Positions 34,768 through 44,828 of a stretch of DNA of 64,000 nucleotides are shown piece by piece (the first letter of the stretch is position 1; each line of letters opens with the position of its first letter). The notes beneath the pieces are model-generated. The model did no database searches. It saw only the letters and a list, made by a program, of their open reading frames with translations, and was not told where the DNA came from. The position numbers and the translations under genes are program-made. This stretch comes from Euglena gracilis (taxonomy: Eukaryota; Euglenida; Euglenophyceae; Euglenales), in assembly GCA_039621445.1 (NCBI GenBank), contig CP154954.1:20632642-20696641 (forward strand). The letters are read 5' to 3'.

Positions 34768-37700
34768 CTACTGCTGGGGGCCGCGGGCTGGGGACTGGGC
34801 TGGGGATCGGGCACCGGCTGGGGGCTGGGGGCTGGGGGAGGGAGGCTGGCTGGAGGCGTGGGAGGCGCGGGCGCTGCTGCTTGGGACGTTGCCGCCCGGC
34901 GGGTCTTCGGGGCGGCTGGGACTGGGGCTGGGGCTGGACAGCAGGGAGGTCCTCCGCTTGGGGGGTGGCGTCGCCTCCGGCTCCTCCTCCTGGGTACCCC
35001 TCTTCTTCTTCCTTGGGGGTGAGGGCCTCCGGGGCGGGGGGAGGGTCTTGCCCGCCGGGCGGCGGACCATGCCGAGGGGTGGGGGGCCGCTGGGCTGCTT
35101 GGGCGCTGGGCGGGGCGGGGGGGGAGTGGGCTCTGGGGCCTCCACCTCCTCCACTGGGGGCACCGGGACCACGGGCTGCCTTCGCCGTTCTTCCCTCCCC
35201 CTGGCCCCTTCCTCCTCCTCGGACTCCACCACGGTCTCTGGCTCCACCACAGCCTGGGCGGCCCTCTGCTCCCCCTCCCCCTCCCCCTCCTCGCCACCCT
35301 CGCCCTCCACCACCTGTGCGGAGGCCTCCTCTTGGCCTTCCGGGACCTCGGGCTCCGCCTCCCCCTCGGGCTCCTCCCCCTCCTCGTAGCTGGGGTGCGA
35401 CGACAGCGGCGACGACCCTCCACTGGCCCCCTGGCCCTCCTCATCATCACCCTCCTCTTCCTCACCCTCTTCATCCTCCTCCTCCTCATCCGACGTGAAC
35501 ACCGGTGGCCGCCCCTCCTCCCGGGCGATGTTCCTCCGGATCCGCCGCTCGTAGATCCGGGCCGTGCGCAGCAGGGACTGGGGCACCCCCTGGGAGGTGC
35601 TGGGCTTGGGCCGGGCCTTGGGCTTGGCCTTGGCCTTCCCCCGCTGTGCGGCCCGCTTGGCCGCCCGCTCCTTCTTCTTCTCCGCCCGTCGCTGGACGGC
35701 CTCCTTCCGGGCCTGGGCCTCCGTCGCCTTCACCTCCAGCAGCTGCTTCAGCACCTCGGACTCCACCACCGTCCACAGCGGCTCGGACTTCTCCACCGCG
35801 TCCTGCAGCTGCTTCCACAGCCCGGTGTTGTCCACCGGGCAGGCCTCCTGCACGGCGTGGCGGATGTGCTCGGTGTACTCCACCGGCTGCACCCTCTCCT
35901 TCCCCGTCAGCACCGCCACCATGTGCGGGGGGTTGGGCGTCCAGTTGAGGATGTGGCCCACCCGCACCGCCGAGGGGAGCTGGAGGAGGAGGAAGCTGTC
36001 CGCCTCCACCGGTCGCCGGACAGCCCGCCGCCACAGGTAGTCCACCACGGCCCAGTGCAACGCGTCGGAGGAGCCGTTGGACTCCCGGTCCCAGAGGATG
36101 ACGGGGGGGACCTGAGCAGGGATGGCAAAGGGGGTAGGCATTGCGCAGGTGCGCATTCAGTACTGCATATGGAATGCCAACAGAGACATGGAATGCAACA
36201 TCTTATAAACGCAAATAAGAATGCGCACATGCGCAATCATCCCATGCAGGGAGGATTGCGCAAGTGCGCATTCATTGCCAGGACCGCACCCAAGCACTCT
36301 TCTGGCGTAATATGCATCCCGAGACACAGCGTTTATGCATTGCCATTGACTCAGAGCATCAGGGAGGGGTTGCAGACACAGACCTTGAGCCTGTCCAGCT
36401 CCGTGTCGTGGAGGAGGACGTGGAGGGAGAACTTCACCGGCCGGTGGCGCTGCGCCCCGAACTCCACCACCTCGGTCCTCACCCAGCAGTCTACATCGAT
36501 ACCCGCCCCCCCCCCCCGGGCAATTGACGCCCCCGGGCAATTGACGCCCCCGGGCAATTGACGCCCCCGGGCAATTGTCACCCCTGGCTGTGCCGGCCAA
36601 TTTGTCACCCCGGGAAATTGTCACCCCCGTCCGTGCTGCCCAATTTGTCACCCCCCACCACAGAAGATGTTTGTGAACTTTCTTTTCGCCGACACGACTC
36701 GATTGGTCCTCTATTTCGCTAGAACGTGCTGAGAAATGTCACATACCAAATGCTCTGCACAATATCACAAACATAGGTTCATTTTTGCGTGTTCACTGGT
36801 GTTTCAGATGGTGTTTTTGGTCATTTGGATTTAATGTGGCCTACATGGGTGGGCAATTGACGCCCCCGGGCAATTGACGCCCCCGGGCAATTGTCACCCC
36901 CCTCTGTGCCGGCCAAATTGTCACCCCGGGAAATTGTCACCCCCCTCCGTGCTGCCCGATTTGTCACGCGACAATTGCCCGGGGGGCGGGTACGGTGCTT
37001 GGTGGCCACCCGCCGGTGGATGTGCTCCACCGTGGCCAGCGCCTGCGCCGGCATCCCAAACACCACCACGGGGACGTCGTCCGCCACGGCGTACACCTGC
37101 GGCGCGATCGCCACCCCTCGCTCAGCCTGCACAACCACCATCCGGACCCGAGCCTGCTCCGCCTGCATCGGCACCCCCGCCTCCGACGACGCCGAGTAGC
37201 AAAACACCCTCGCCAGGGTCTTCTGCTCCCCCTGGATCTCCCGCGCGTAGTCCACGCAGGCCAGGTGCGCCGGGTCCTCCGTCACCACCACCTTGGGTTT
37301 CGGGCGCGGGGCGGCCAGGCTCTCCCGCAGCGCCTCGAACTTCACCGACGTCCAGACCTCGGCGGTGGCCAGCGCCGTGAAGGGCGGGCACGGCGCGTCC
37401 TCCCGCCACTCCCACCGCCCGAGCCGCACGACCAGGTGGCGGAGTGCGACGGCATCCTTGAACCTCCGTCTGGCGGCCCAGTCCTCCACTGCGAGGGGCA
37501 GTGTACGGGAGTGGTTGGGAGAATGCGCAGGTTCGCAATCAAATCATACTATGCAGTGCACCCCACACCAAGCCATCAATGCCCATAGCATGCTGCATCC
37601 ATCACGTTCCATGGCACGAAATGCAAACGTGGGTGGGCGACACAACAAACACACCAACGTCCGGGTGGATGAAGCGGTTGGCCTCCGTCCAGTGGAAGTT

Positions 37701-39862
37701 GATCCACATCTCCAGGCAGGCGTCGCTCACCGCCTTCTCGAAGTCCTGCAGCTTGGGCTTCTCCCCCAGCAGCGCCGGCACCACCGCCGCCCGCGCCTCC
37801 GGTGTCATCAGCATCCTCAGGGACCGCAGCGCCGACACCGTCAGCCCCTTCTTCGCCACCTCCAGCTTCCGCAGCGTCTCGATGGCCTGCTGCCCCAGCT
37901 GCTCCACCCAGCGCTGGAGGGGGCTGTACGCCTTGGTTGCCGTGTCCTGAGTGTGGGAGGCGGGAGACAAGTATATGAACATTCCATTGAACGGACCAAA
38001 ATGCGAACATGCGCATTCTTCTCTTATAAGAATGCGCATGTGCGCAATCATGTTATGCCACACACTGCTGCATGCCATCTCCCGAACCTGACCACCCACA
38101 TTGCATCATCATCCATTACCCCCATACAGCACGAGCCACACCGTCTTCTGGGTCCTGTCTTACCCCGCCTTCCGCAGCGCCACGGCTGTATAACCGCACC
38201 CCCAGCATGCATCGGGATGCGGACCGGTGGCGCCAGCGGGCTGAGCGCGAATTAGCTGCCCGTCCGGTTCCCCGTTCCGCGGCAACCATCGAGGAGGTGG
38301 ATGCAGGCCTTGCTGCTTGGCTGCGGTATCACCCCCACCTGCGGGCGGCAGCGGTGGAGCAGGGGTTGCCGAGCAAAGCGCTCCTTCTGCTGTGGGAGGT
38401 GGACAAGGGCATGCCCTTCCCGTCCACCGCGGGCAGCTCGGAGTCCGCGCTGGCCTTGGGCTTCACCCGTCGCCTGCGTCGCCAGGTTGGCCTGGACGAC
38501 GAGCTGCGGGATTACATGATCCCCCGAGATGTGGTCGGTGCCCTGGGACCGGGCCTGCGGGACAGCCACAACCAGCGCTGGCCGGTGCAGATCGTAACAC
38601 CCGCCCATGGGGAGCCAGCTGCCTGGTACGAGCTGTTCCAGCAACGGTGGAAGGATTACCTGTCATCTTTACGCGTCTCGGCGCCGGCGGAGGAGGCGGA
38701 TCACCGGCGGGCGCGAGCGGTGGAGGACCTGGCTCCAGTGAAGAGGCAGCGGACAGCCCCTCCGGCACGAGCAGCGTCAGCCAAGCCCCCCGCCACGCCG
38801 CGATCATCAACCAGGGCACGGTCTCCGGCCGCTGAGGCCGACGTGCCCCCACCGAAGCGTCAGTCCACCTTGGACTGTTGGCGGCAACCTGCGAGGGCCC
38901 CGCTACCCCGTCATGGGCGAGCGGCTGAAGGTCCACCGACCTAATGGAGGAGGGATGGGGCGCTTGGCATCGTGGTGATCTCGGTCATCATGGCCTGGAC
39001 AGCGCCCCGCGGTGAGGCCCCCCTCGCCGCTCCGACCGAACCCCCCCCGCCTTCCGCAGCGCCACCGCCAGCCTCACCTTCGGGTTGGCCTCCGCCCGCA
39101 CGTCGTCGCCCAGCAGCAGCGCCGCGAAGCTGCTGAGGGGGAGGCCGTGGACCTGCATCTGCTGCGCCTGGTTGTCGCCACCGGCCAGCTGCCGTGCTTC
39201 AGCACCCTCGCCAGCACCCACCGGTACTGCTCCGGCACCTCGCCGCTCCTTCAGGAAGTCCTCCGCCATCCTCTTCAGCGCCGCGGTCATGTGCTGGCCG
39301 CCCACCACCACGTACTCCCGATCTGTGACGAGACGAACGAGGAAGGCAGGGGGATGGAAAGAGGCTGCAAGCCAGGTATGAATGCCAAAGCCACTGCATG
39401 TTTGCGCGGGTGCGCATTCGCCAATTCAATCAATGCATATCCATCCATAAATTCATCATGCAAAGCAAATCACCAACCAACAAACAATGCGCACATGCGC
39501 ATACCTATCGTGTCTGCCGCCCAGACCACGACTCTCTGCACCGTGGTGGGGGGGTTGGTGCGCATGGCCTCGTAGACGCGGTCCACGTCCTCCGCCACCA
39601 ACGACCGCACCTGCCCCTCTCGGCAGCTCAGGTCGAAGCGCACCTTGGTGAGCTCGATGCGCTGCTCACCCGGCAACAGCCAGTCCTCAGGCCTCCCGCC
39701 CGCCCATGTCGCGATGGCCTCCACCACTCGCTTCTTCTTCTTCCTCCGCCTCTCCCCCTCTGCTTCCTCCTCCTCCTCCTGCAAGGGACCTTGGGTGGGG
39801 GGTACCGTGAGGGGCTCCGGCACGTCGGGGACTGAGGGCGCTGGCGATGGGGGGCGGGACAT
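34768..39862 (-). CDS. Six-exon element gene encoding a protein with a ParB-like N-terminal domain
   Basis: Exons (minus strand): 39862-39505, 39322-39042, 37946-37655, 37488-36994, 36490-36384, 36111-34768. All five introns are GT-AG and the phases join to 958 codons plus a stop. Exons 1-2 form a ParB/sulfiredoxin-like nuclease domain: IELTKVRFDLSCREGQVRSL, a helix, NPPTTVQRVVVWAADT, then across the junction YVVVGGQHMTAALKRM, matching ParB's Q-V-R strand and the G-x-H/R-x-x-A box (here G-G-Q-H). Exons 3-5 are mostly unrecognised and globular. Exon 6 starts VPPVILWDRES, then has a Lys/Ala-rich helix, an acidic Glu/Asp tract and a Pro/Arg-rich tail, suggesting a nuclear DNA-associated protein. 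Known ParB-like domains bind or cut DNA and some use CTP; the activity here is unknown. The start at 39862 is the first ATG before the conserved part. The exon 2 donor (39041) could alternatively be a GC at 39050. Confidence 0.78.
36491..36993. mobile_element. Introner-like TIR element forming the whole of intron 4
   Basis: The intron begins and ends within the element's own inverted repeats: TACCCGCC, a C tract and GGGCAATTG at one end, and the mirror sequence at the other. On the sense (minus) strand the GT of GTACCC is the donor and TATCGATGTAG supplies the acceptor. Inside are tandem CAATTGACGCCCCCGGG and CAATTGTCACCC units. It matches the host intron repeat at 237-392. In this gene it lies antisense to that host copy's orientation, so both orientations are apparently spliceable. 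Confidence 0.75.
38207..38944 (+). CDS. Element gene encoding a 245-aa protein with PCNA-box-like motif, nested in intron 2
   Basis: Single open frame, no intron, on the opposite strand to the ParB-like gene and wholly inside its intron 2 (37947-39041). ATG at 38207 (MHRDADRWRQRAERELA) is preferred; an in-frame ATG at 38072 would add a proline-rich leader. Residues 1-150 look globular, with WLRYHPHLRAAAVEQGLP and LRRQVGLDDELRDYMIPRDV. The rest is Ala/Pro/Arg-rich. About 25 residues from the end is KRQSTLDCWR. Q-x-x-L-x-x-W resembles PCNA-interacting boxes, which some transposons use to couple to replication; this is inference. Two palindromes (37999, 38030) lie upstream, a possible shared control region. 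Confidence 0.62.
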   Translation: MHRDADRWRQRAERELAARPVPRSAATIEEVDAGLAAWLRYHPHLRAAAVEQGLPSKALLLLWEVDKGMPFPSTAGSSESALALGFTRRLRRQVGLDDELRDYMIPRDVVGALGPGLRDSHNQRWPVQIVTPAHGEPAAWYELFQQRWKDYLSSLRVSAPAEEADHRRARAVEDLAPVKRQRTAPPARAASAKPPATPRSSTRARSPAAEADVPPPKRQSTLDCWRQPARAPLPRHGRAAEGPPT

Positions 39863-40416
39863 GGGGGTGCCGGTGCCCTGTGGTCGAGAAATGGTACATG
39901 ACCCAGTGTGTACGGAGCGGCAACCCCTATAGCCCTTAGTGCATTTATTTGAATTGGTACCACCCCCCTCCCCTCCGAGGAAAAAACCATCCAAAACGAA
40001 TTTTTTTTTTAACGAATGCCTCTGAAAGGGCCAGAACAGGCGATTTCGACAACGGCGGCGCCTCCAGCGGTGCTGTTTTCTGGAACAGGTCAGGGGAAGT
40101 CGAAATATTTCGGATGCACAATTTTGAAAAGTCCTGAGGCTCTGTTTTTGGCGAAAATCACTGGACAAAATTACACACCTGACGTGTGCAATGCTAGTCG
40201 CGCAGAATCGCGTAATGTACGCGGATATTTTTTGGAGGAAAAATTCGTGCCCAGCTGTCCGAAAGGAGGCTGACCAAGGCGCGGGGGCTCCGCCCCGGTG
40301 TTCTACACACTTGCGCGCACCCCCCGCAGTCCTCCCAATCGTTCCAGAACGTCGGACGAATCAAGCGCCCCCGTGTCCCGGGTGGTGGGGTGCCCCGCCC
40401 GGTGCGGGGTCCCAGC

Positions 40417-40704
40417 TCAGGCGACGTCCTCGTCGGGGTTGGCTGGGAGGTACACGTTGGGGCCCGTGGCGGGCGGCACGGGATCGGGGATGCGGCCGGC
40501 CAGGTGGGGGGTGCTGAGACCGGCCCGGGCCTCTGGGCCGACGGCACGGGGGTGGGGGACCCCCGGTACGCACCACCGCGGAGCCGCCGGGATGGGCAGG
40601 CCCGCTGCCTGCGGCGCGAAGGGAGCGGGTTGCTCGAACACGGACTGCCGAACAGGGGCTGCGCCGTGCCGAAGGACGGCGGCGGGTGGGTGCTGGCGGG
40701 GCAA
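40417..40704 (-). CDS. Possible 95-aa proline-rich element ORF
   Basis: Open from ATG 40704 to TGA, encoding a Pro/Ala-rich peptide ending NVYLPANPDEDVA. The acidic tail is unlike random GC-rich sequence, but a competing plus-strand frame is also open, so support is weak. It could be a C-terminal exon. Between 39863 and 40416 lies lower-GC sequence (39950-40270) of unknown role. Confidence 0.3.
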   Translation of the reverse strand: MPRQHPPAAVLRHGAAPVRQSVFEQPAPFAPQAAGLPIPAAPRWCVPGVPHPRAVGPEARAGLSTPHLAGRIPDPVPPATGPNVYLPANPDEDVA

Positions 40705-41158
40705 TCACCAAGTCAATTCGCGAAAAGAGAACATTGCCACACACTGACCGGGTGTTTGAGTCAGTCTGTGTATTCCCAACGATCGAAGTTACTGCGAATG
40801 CGCATCTGCGCATTCCAAGAGATTATGGTGAAGACGGTCATATGTAGTTTGTTTGCGCACATGCGCATTCTGTGGTCATGACCTCTCAGTCAAGACAAGA
40901 AAGAGAATGGGTTAGCAAAAGCGTTCTTAACACGCTGTATACATCGAACAGCTCAGTGGAATAACCCAAGACACAGCAGTTGCACTGTCCATTTCGTATT
41001 ACGGGTGAGTCGTCAAAACCAACACAATTCAGAACATCTGGTAAAATCAGTCCTGAATGCACATGTGTGCAAACAGTGCTGATTGCGCACATGCGCATTC
41101 AGCACTGTTTGCGCTCATGCGCAATCAGCACTGTTTGCGCTCATGCGCAATCACAATG

Positions 41159-43602
41159 TTATTTCGCACTCATGATGATTGACAGACAATTCCTCCATAT
41201 GCCCCGCCAGTTCGCAACAGCTGGTTGCACCGGGACGGTGGCGACTGGCTGGGGCTTCGCCTTCGGCTTGCCCTGTGGCTGGGCCTTGGGCTTCGCCTCC
41301 GGTCGGACGCGCCCGGCCATGCCGTCCCACGCCCGGAGGTACTGGACGACCTCCTCCTCGCTCCGACGGGCGCACAGGCCATCCAGCTCCCGTTGCACGT
41401 CCTCGTTGGGCAGGTCGTCCCCGACCAGGGCGAGCAACGCGTACCGCATCGTGGCCGTCGCGTCCTCCGGGGTGAGGTCCACGGACAGCAGGCTGGCGGG
41501 GTGGCTCCAGTCCGCGGGCCAGGGCTCACCCACGGAGTACTCCCGCTCCGTCAGCCGGGCCACGTAGCGGACCACGTCGGACACGGACTCAACCGCCACC
41601 ATCTGTCCGGGCACCACGGGCAGTCGCTGCTCCGCACCGCACCGTTCCAGAAGGGCCTCCACGTGTCCGCGCACTGTGTCCACCCACCGCTGCCCCACGT
41701 TGCCACCCCGCAGCACCCTGACCCCGGGTCGACCCGTCTCCAGCAGCGCGTACAGGTCTCCCACCTGATCCGTGCTCACCGCCAGCGGGTGCCGCTCGTT
41801 CTCCCGCCCCAGCCGGGACAGTGCCGCCTCACACAGCTCCTCGCTGAAGCAGGCCGCGGGCAGGGCGGCGTGCCACGGCATCCAGCACAGCATGGCCACC
41901 CCCACGGTCCGGATGTACTCCGTCCGGCGCTCACCGGGGGCCTCCAGACGCAGCAGCAGGGCCAAACTGGCGTGCAGCACCTCGAGGGCGTGTCCGCCGG
42001 TGCCGGACTGTCGGAGCTCCCAGTGGCAGGTGCGCACCATCTCCCCCAGGACCAGACACGCCGGAGCCCACTCCCCCAGGAGATCCGCCAGCACCGCCAG
42101 GATGGTGCTGTCCGCCCGCAGGATCCGCACGACCTGCTGGGCATCCCGCAGTGCAGACTCGGCCCGCTGCAGCGCCGCCTCCGCCTCCTCCGCACCGGCG
42201 ATCGCACGCTCCGCCCGGGACCAGGGGGCCTGATCGGCACACACCCGCACCAGCTGCTGCCGAACGTGGGCCTCAGCCGCCTCCAGCTGGGCCTGCCACT
42301 CCGCCACGGTGGTGGCCCGCTGCGCCGCCTCGCGTTCCACCACGGTCAAGCGACGAACCAGACGGTCCCGGAATGCGCAGATGCGCAATCGGGTGGCCCG
42401 CGGCACCAGCAGGAGGGCCCCCAGCCACCGCTCCAGGGTCTGCAGGTTGGGCCGGTGGAAGCTGCCCGTACCGCTGCGGGCCAGGGTGCCGCTCTGCACG
42501 TAGAGGAAGAGGGGCAGGAACCGCCGGTACACGGTGTGCACCACCTGTTTGTAGGGGTGCCACACCGCGTACAGCATGGGGAGGGGGGTCAGGGCGGCCG
42601 ACACGTCCCACCGCTGCAGCTCCCTGCCGTACAGCAGCTTCGCCACCCGGTACCAGATGTTCTCGTCCACGAGGACCGGCACCGGGTGGCGAGGTGGTCG
42701 GCGACCGAGCCCCGCAGGTAGCGCAGCACCTCCAGCAGGCCGACCTGGGCCGACACGGCGTGGTCGCCCATGAGGAACGGACGCCACGGCAGGGCCTCCA
42801 CCCGGGGCCGGCTCACGTCCAGGGGAACGCGGAAGTCCGTCGCCGGCAGGTCCCAGTCGGCCACCGCCCGGATGCGCTCCCGCAGTCGTCCGCCGCCGTG
42901 CTCCGCCAGCTCGGTACCAACCAGCAGGTGCCGCTGCCACAGCTGCTCCAGGGAGTAGTAGCCGGGGAACGGGGGCACGGGGTCCACCAGCGGCAGCACC
43001 GCCACCACCACCACGTTCAGGTGGGCATCCATCTGGCGCGGCGTGTTGCGGTACCGCCGTTTGTAGTAGTTGTCGAACCACAGCACCGCGGGGTTCCCGG
43101 CCAGGTCGTGCCACAGCTCGGCCTGCCGCGCCAGGGCCAGCCGGGCGCGGTCGGCGGCGGAGTGCAGCAGGGCGGTGGGGTGGACCCCGCTGGGGCGGAG
43201 GAAGCGGCCCAGGGCGCGGGTGGCGGGCAGGGGGACGTCTTCGGCGGCGAGGCGGGGCTGTGGGGCGCGGGGGCAGGCGTGCTGGCGGTGGGCCCGGTAC
43301 GAGGCCCAGGCGTCCCGCAGCAGCATCTCCGTGCCCTGGCGGCGGGGGCGGCGTGTCAGCTCCGCCAGGAGGTGGTCGCTGTCCGGGGAGCGGCGGAACG
43401 GGACCCGGGTGTGGGCCACCAGGACCACCAACTCGTACAGGGGGTGGGGCGGGTCCACCACGGCCGTGACGAAGTCGGCGTACGTGGCAACGAAGGTGTC
43501 GCGCACCAGCCGCCCGATGATCTTGCCCGCCGTGGCACAGGCGAGGACGGCGGGGGTGTGCGTGTGCCGGGCACGGTACAGGGACTGGGGTTGTCGGGGC
43601 AT
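41159..43602 (-). pseudogene. Transposase candidate, DDE-like, with one frameshift
   Basis: The minus-strand reading starts at ATG 43602 (MPRQPQSLYRARHTH; an in-frame ATG at 43719 is also possible). It continues about 303 codons, then must switch frame near 42692 and run about 510 codons to the stop at 41159. The 5' part contains LAGNPAVLWFDNYYKRRYRN and LNVVVVAVLP; the 3' part opens VPVLVDENIWYRVAKLLYGR and WHPYKQVVHTVYRRFLPLF. Aspartates at the ends of hydrophobic strands (LWFD, VLVD) suggest the first two metal ligands of an RNase H-like DDE/D transposase. A third ligand is not assigned, and the family is not one I recognise with confidence. The C-terminus is Lys/Pro/Gln-rich. The frameshift means a dead copy, a sequencing error or recoding; no classic slippery heptamer is visible. 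Confidence 0.55.
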
Positions 43603-44802
43603 GGGGATGCTGAGGTGGGGTGTAGGGACTGCCGAGTGACGGGAACCGCCGAGACAGCAGTCAGAGGACAAACAAACATTCGTAAAACGAGGTACAAACC
43701 GATCGAAATGCACTACCACAAAAACGTCTCAACAATGCGCATGTGCGCATTCATCGTTCAGTCTGGTGGTAACATATAACTGAAAAAGGTACAGAATACA
43801 CAATGTACGACAGAATGCGCACATGCGCATTCTGTCGTACATTGTGTAACGAACTGGTAGCCGGTCTGGGGTCGTCTCGCTTGTGTTCTGATAACCGCAG
43901 CCTGTCTGTGGGTGTGACGTCCAGCTGAAAACAACGTTAACAGTCAATCAGTACACGTCAAGCCAGGTGTTGACGGTGTGACAACAGTGGATTCAGAATC
44001 GTGCGTGCTCGCTCCGTTCATCGGGCTGCGGGGAGTGACTGACTCACAGTTCAAAACCACACTCAACTGCAAAGGACCAAAGGAACACAATCGCCAGGTA
44101 AGCGTGTGACACACCCCGTACCAACACTGGACCGACAAATCACAAGGCTGACTGGAAACCAGTCCTTCACGTCTCAGAAGGGAGCAACCACCACCACGCT
44201 TACTGACACACCGGTACCCGTGTATCAGCCCAGAAAGCAGGGGGGGGGGGAAAGTGAAGTCATCTGGACAGTCTGAATGCGCAGGAGCGCATTCTTCAAC
44301 TCATTGGTCTGAATGCGCATCTGCACATTCAGACCCCTCGTATACTACACGGTGAAACAACCACCCACCCACCCAGGTCGCATCCCCTCCCGCTCTCTCA
44401 CTCACCGGTCCAATTAGAACCTTCCAATAGGAAACATGTGACCCACCCCTGCATGGTGGTCCCGACCCCACTCACCACCACCCCTTTCCGTCCAGACCAC
44501 CCCAATTCGGATCTTGACAATCCCGCAATACTGCTGCCTCGGCGGGGTGTGGGAGTGTAGCTGACGTCAGGGGCAGTCACCTCACAATCTTCTTTGCAGT
44601 CGAAATGTGATACAAAGCACACTGTGCAGAAAGAAGCAAACATTCAAAACGCGTCAAAATATTAGAGCCTTCCCATTACGCGATTTGGATAGTGTTTTCA
44701 GAGCGCACGCGACAGGGCCGGAATGCGCACCTGCGCATTCCGCGTCCAAAATGCGCGGATGCGCATTTTCACTAAAACTGTCATATTTTTGTGACTACAC
44801 AA
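43603..44802. other. Right subterminal region of the element
   Basis: About 1.2 kb upstream of the transposase candidate, with six palindromes (43733, 43813, 44275, 44311, 44721, 44749) and no supported gene. It probably holds the promoter of the minus-strand gene; no TATA or initiator could be singled out. Confidence 0.45.
43798..43847. repeat. Perfect 50-bp palindrome in the element
   Basis: Two 24-base arms match exactly around a CA centre. The inner part is a TGCGCA palindrome; the outer part extends through ATTCTGTCGTACATTGTGT. It lies about 200 bases upstream of the transposase candidate's start. It could form a cruciform or be a high-affinity site. 44308-44333 is a second, imperfectly extended one. 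Confidence 0.93.
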
Positions 44803-44828
44803 GAAAAGTGCATTCCCGGCCGTCTAAG
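44803..44828 (-). repeat. Right terminal inverted repeat of the 11.4-kb element
   Basis: 26 bp, exact reverse complement of 33464-33489. TCTGT at 44829-44833 is the right copy of the target-site duplication. Confidence 0.95.

Larger units (their letters stand above)
33504..44768. repeat. Array of 26 TGCGCA-NN-TGCGCA palindromes
   Basis: Consensus GAATGCGCAYATGCGCAATC-like, about 20 bp, with the two-base centre variable (CA, GG, AG, TC, CC). Starts: 33504, 33805, 34431, 34575, 34613, 36139, 36219, 36254, 37521, 37999, 38030, 39401, 39485, 40796, 40852, 41054, 41081, 41108, 41134, 42371, 43733, 43813, 44275, 44311, 44721, 44749. All but 42371 lie in predicted introns or between genes. The copy at 39485-39503 abuts the donor of intron 1. 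The likely role is as binding sites for an element-encoded DNA-binding protein; that is inference. Confidence 0.88.
33464..44828. mobile_element. 11.4-kb TIR DNA element with ParB-like and transposase-like genes
   Basis: The two ends are perfect inverted repeats of 26 bp (33464-33489 and 44803-44828), starting CTTAGACGGCCGGGAATGCA. The pentanucleotide TCTGT stands directly outside both ends (33459-33463 and 44829-44833), as a target-site duplication should. Inside, base composition is much richer in G+C over the genes, and a palindrome TGCGCA-NN-TGCGCA recurs 26 times between 33504 and 44768, while I see none elsewhere in the window. It carries three main genes: the ParB-like gene, a 245-aa gene and a transposase candidate. 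A 5-bp duplication occurs in Transib and some Ginger elements among others, but these TIRs and gene content do not match what I know of either. Confidence 0.93.

Noticed and set aside
34593-35489. 298-codon minus-strand Arg/Pro/Ser-rich frame
   Set aside because: Alternative frame of the acidic and proline-rich tail of exon 6; the frame joining exons 1-6 in phase is preferred.
35332-36561. 409-codon plus-strand open frame
   Set aside because: Shadow of exons 5 and 6 of the ParB-like gene; it crosses an intron with three palindromes and has a biased composition.
41225-42721. 498-codon plus-strand open frame antisense to the transposase candidate
   Set aside because: High GC leaves antisense frames open; the peptide is His/Gln/Leu/Arg/Pro-biased with no globular pattern, while the minus strand has strand-D motifs.
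42151-43779. 542-codon plus-strand open frame
   Set aside because: Same reason: antisense shadow of the transposase candidate with Gly/Arg/Pro/His-rich composition.
33504-44768. Palindromes as NRF-1 sites (GCGCATGCGC)
   Set aside because: The NRF-1 site has no 2-bp spacer; here TGCGCA half-sites are always separated by two free bases.
33504-44768. Palindrome array as a CRISPR array
   Set aside because: Spacing is irregular, copies are interspersed with eukaryotic genes and introns, and no cas gene is present.
33464-44828. Maverick/Polinton or integrated virus
   Set aside because: No DNA polymerase B, retrovirus-like integrase, packaging ATPase or capsid pattern seen; the TSD is 5 bp and the TIRs are short.
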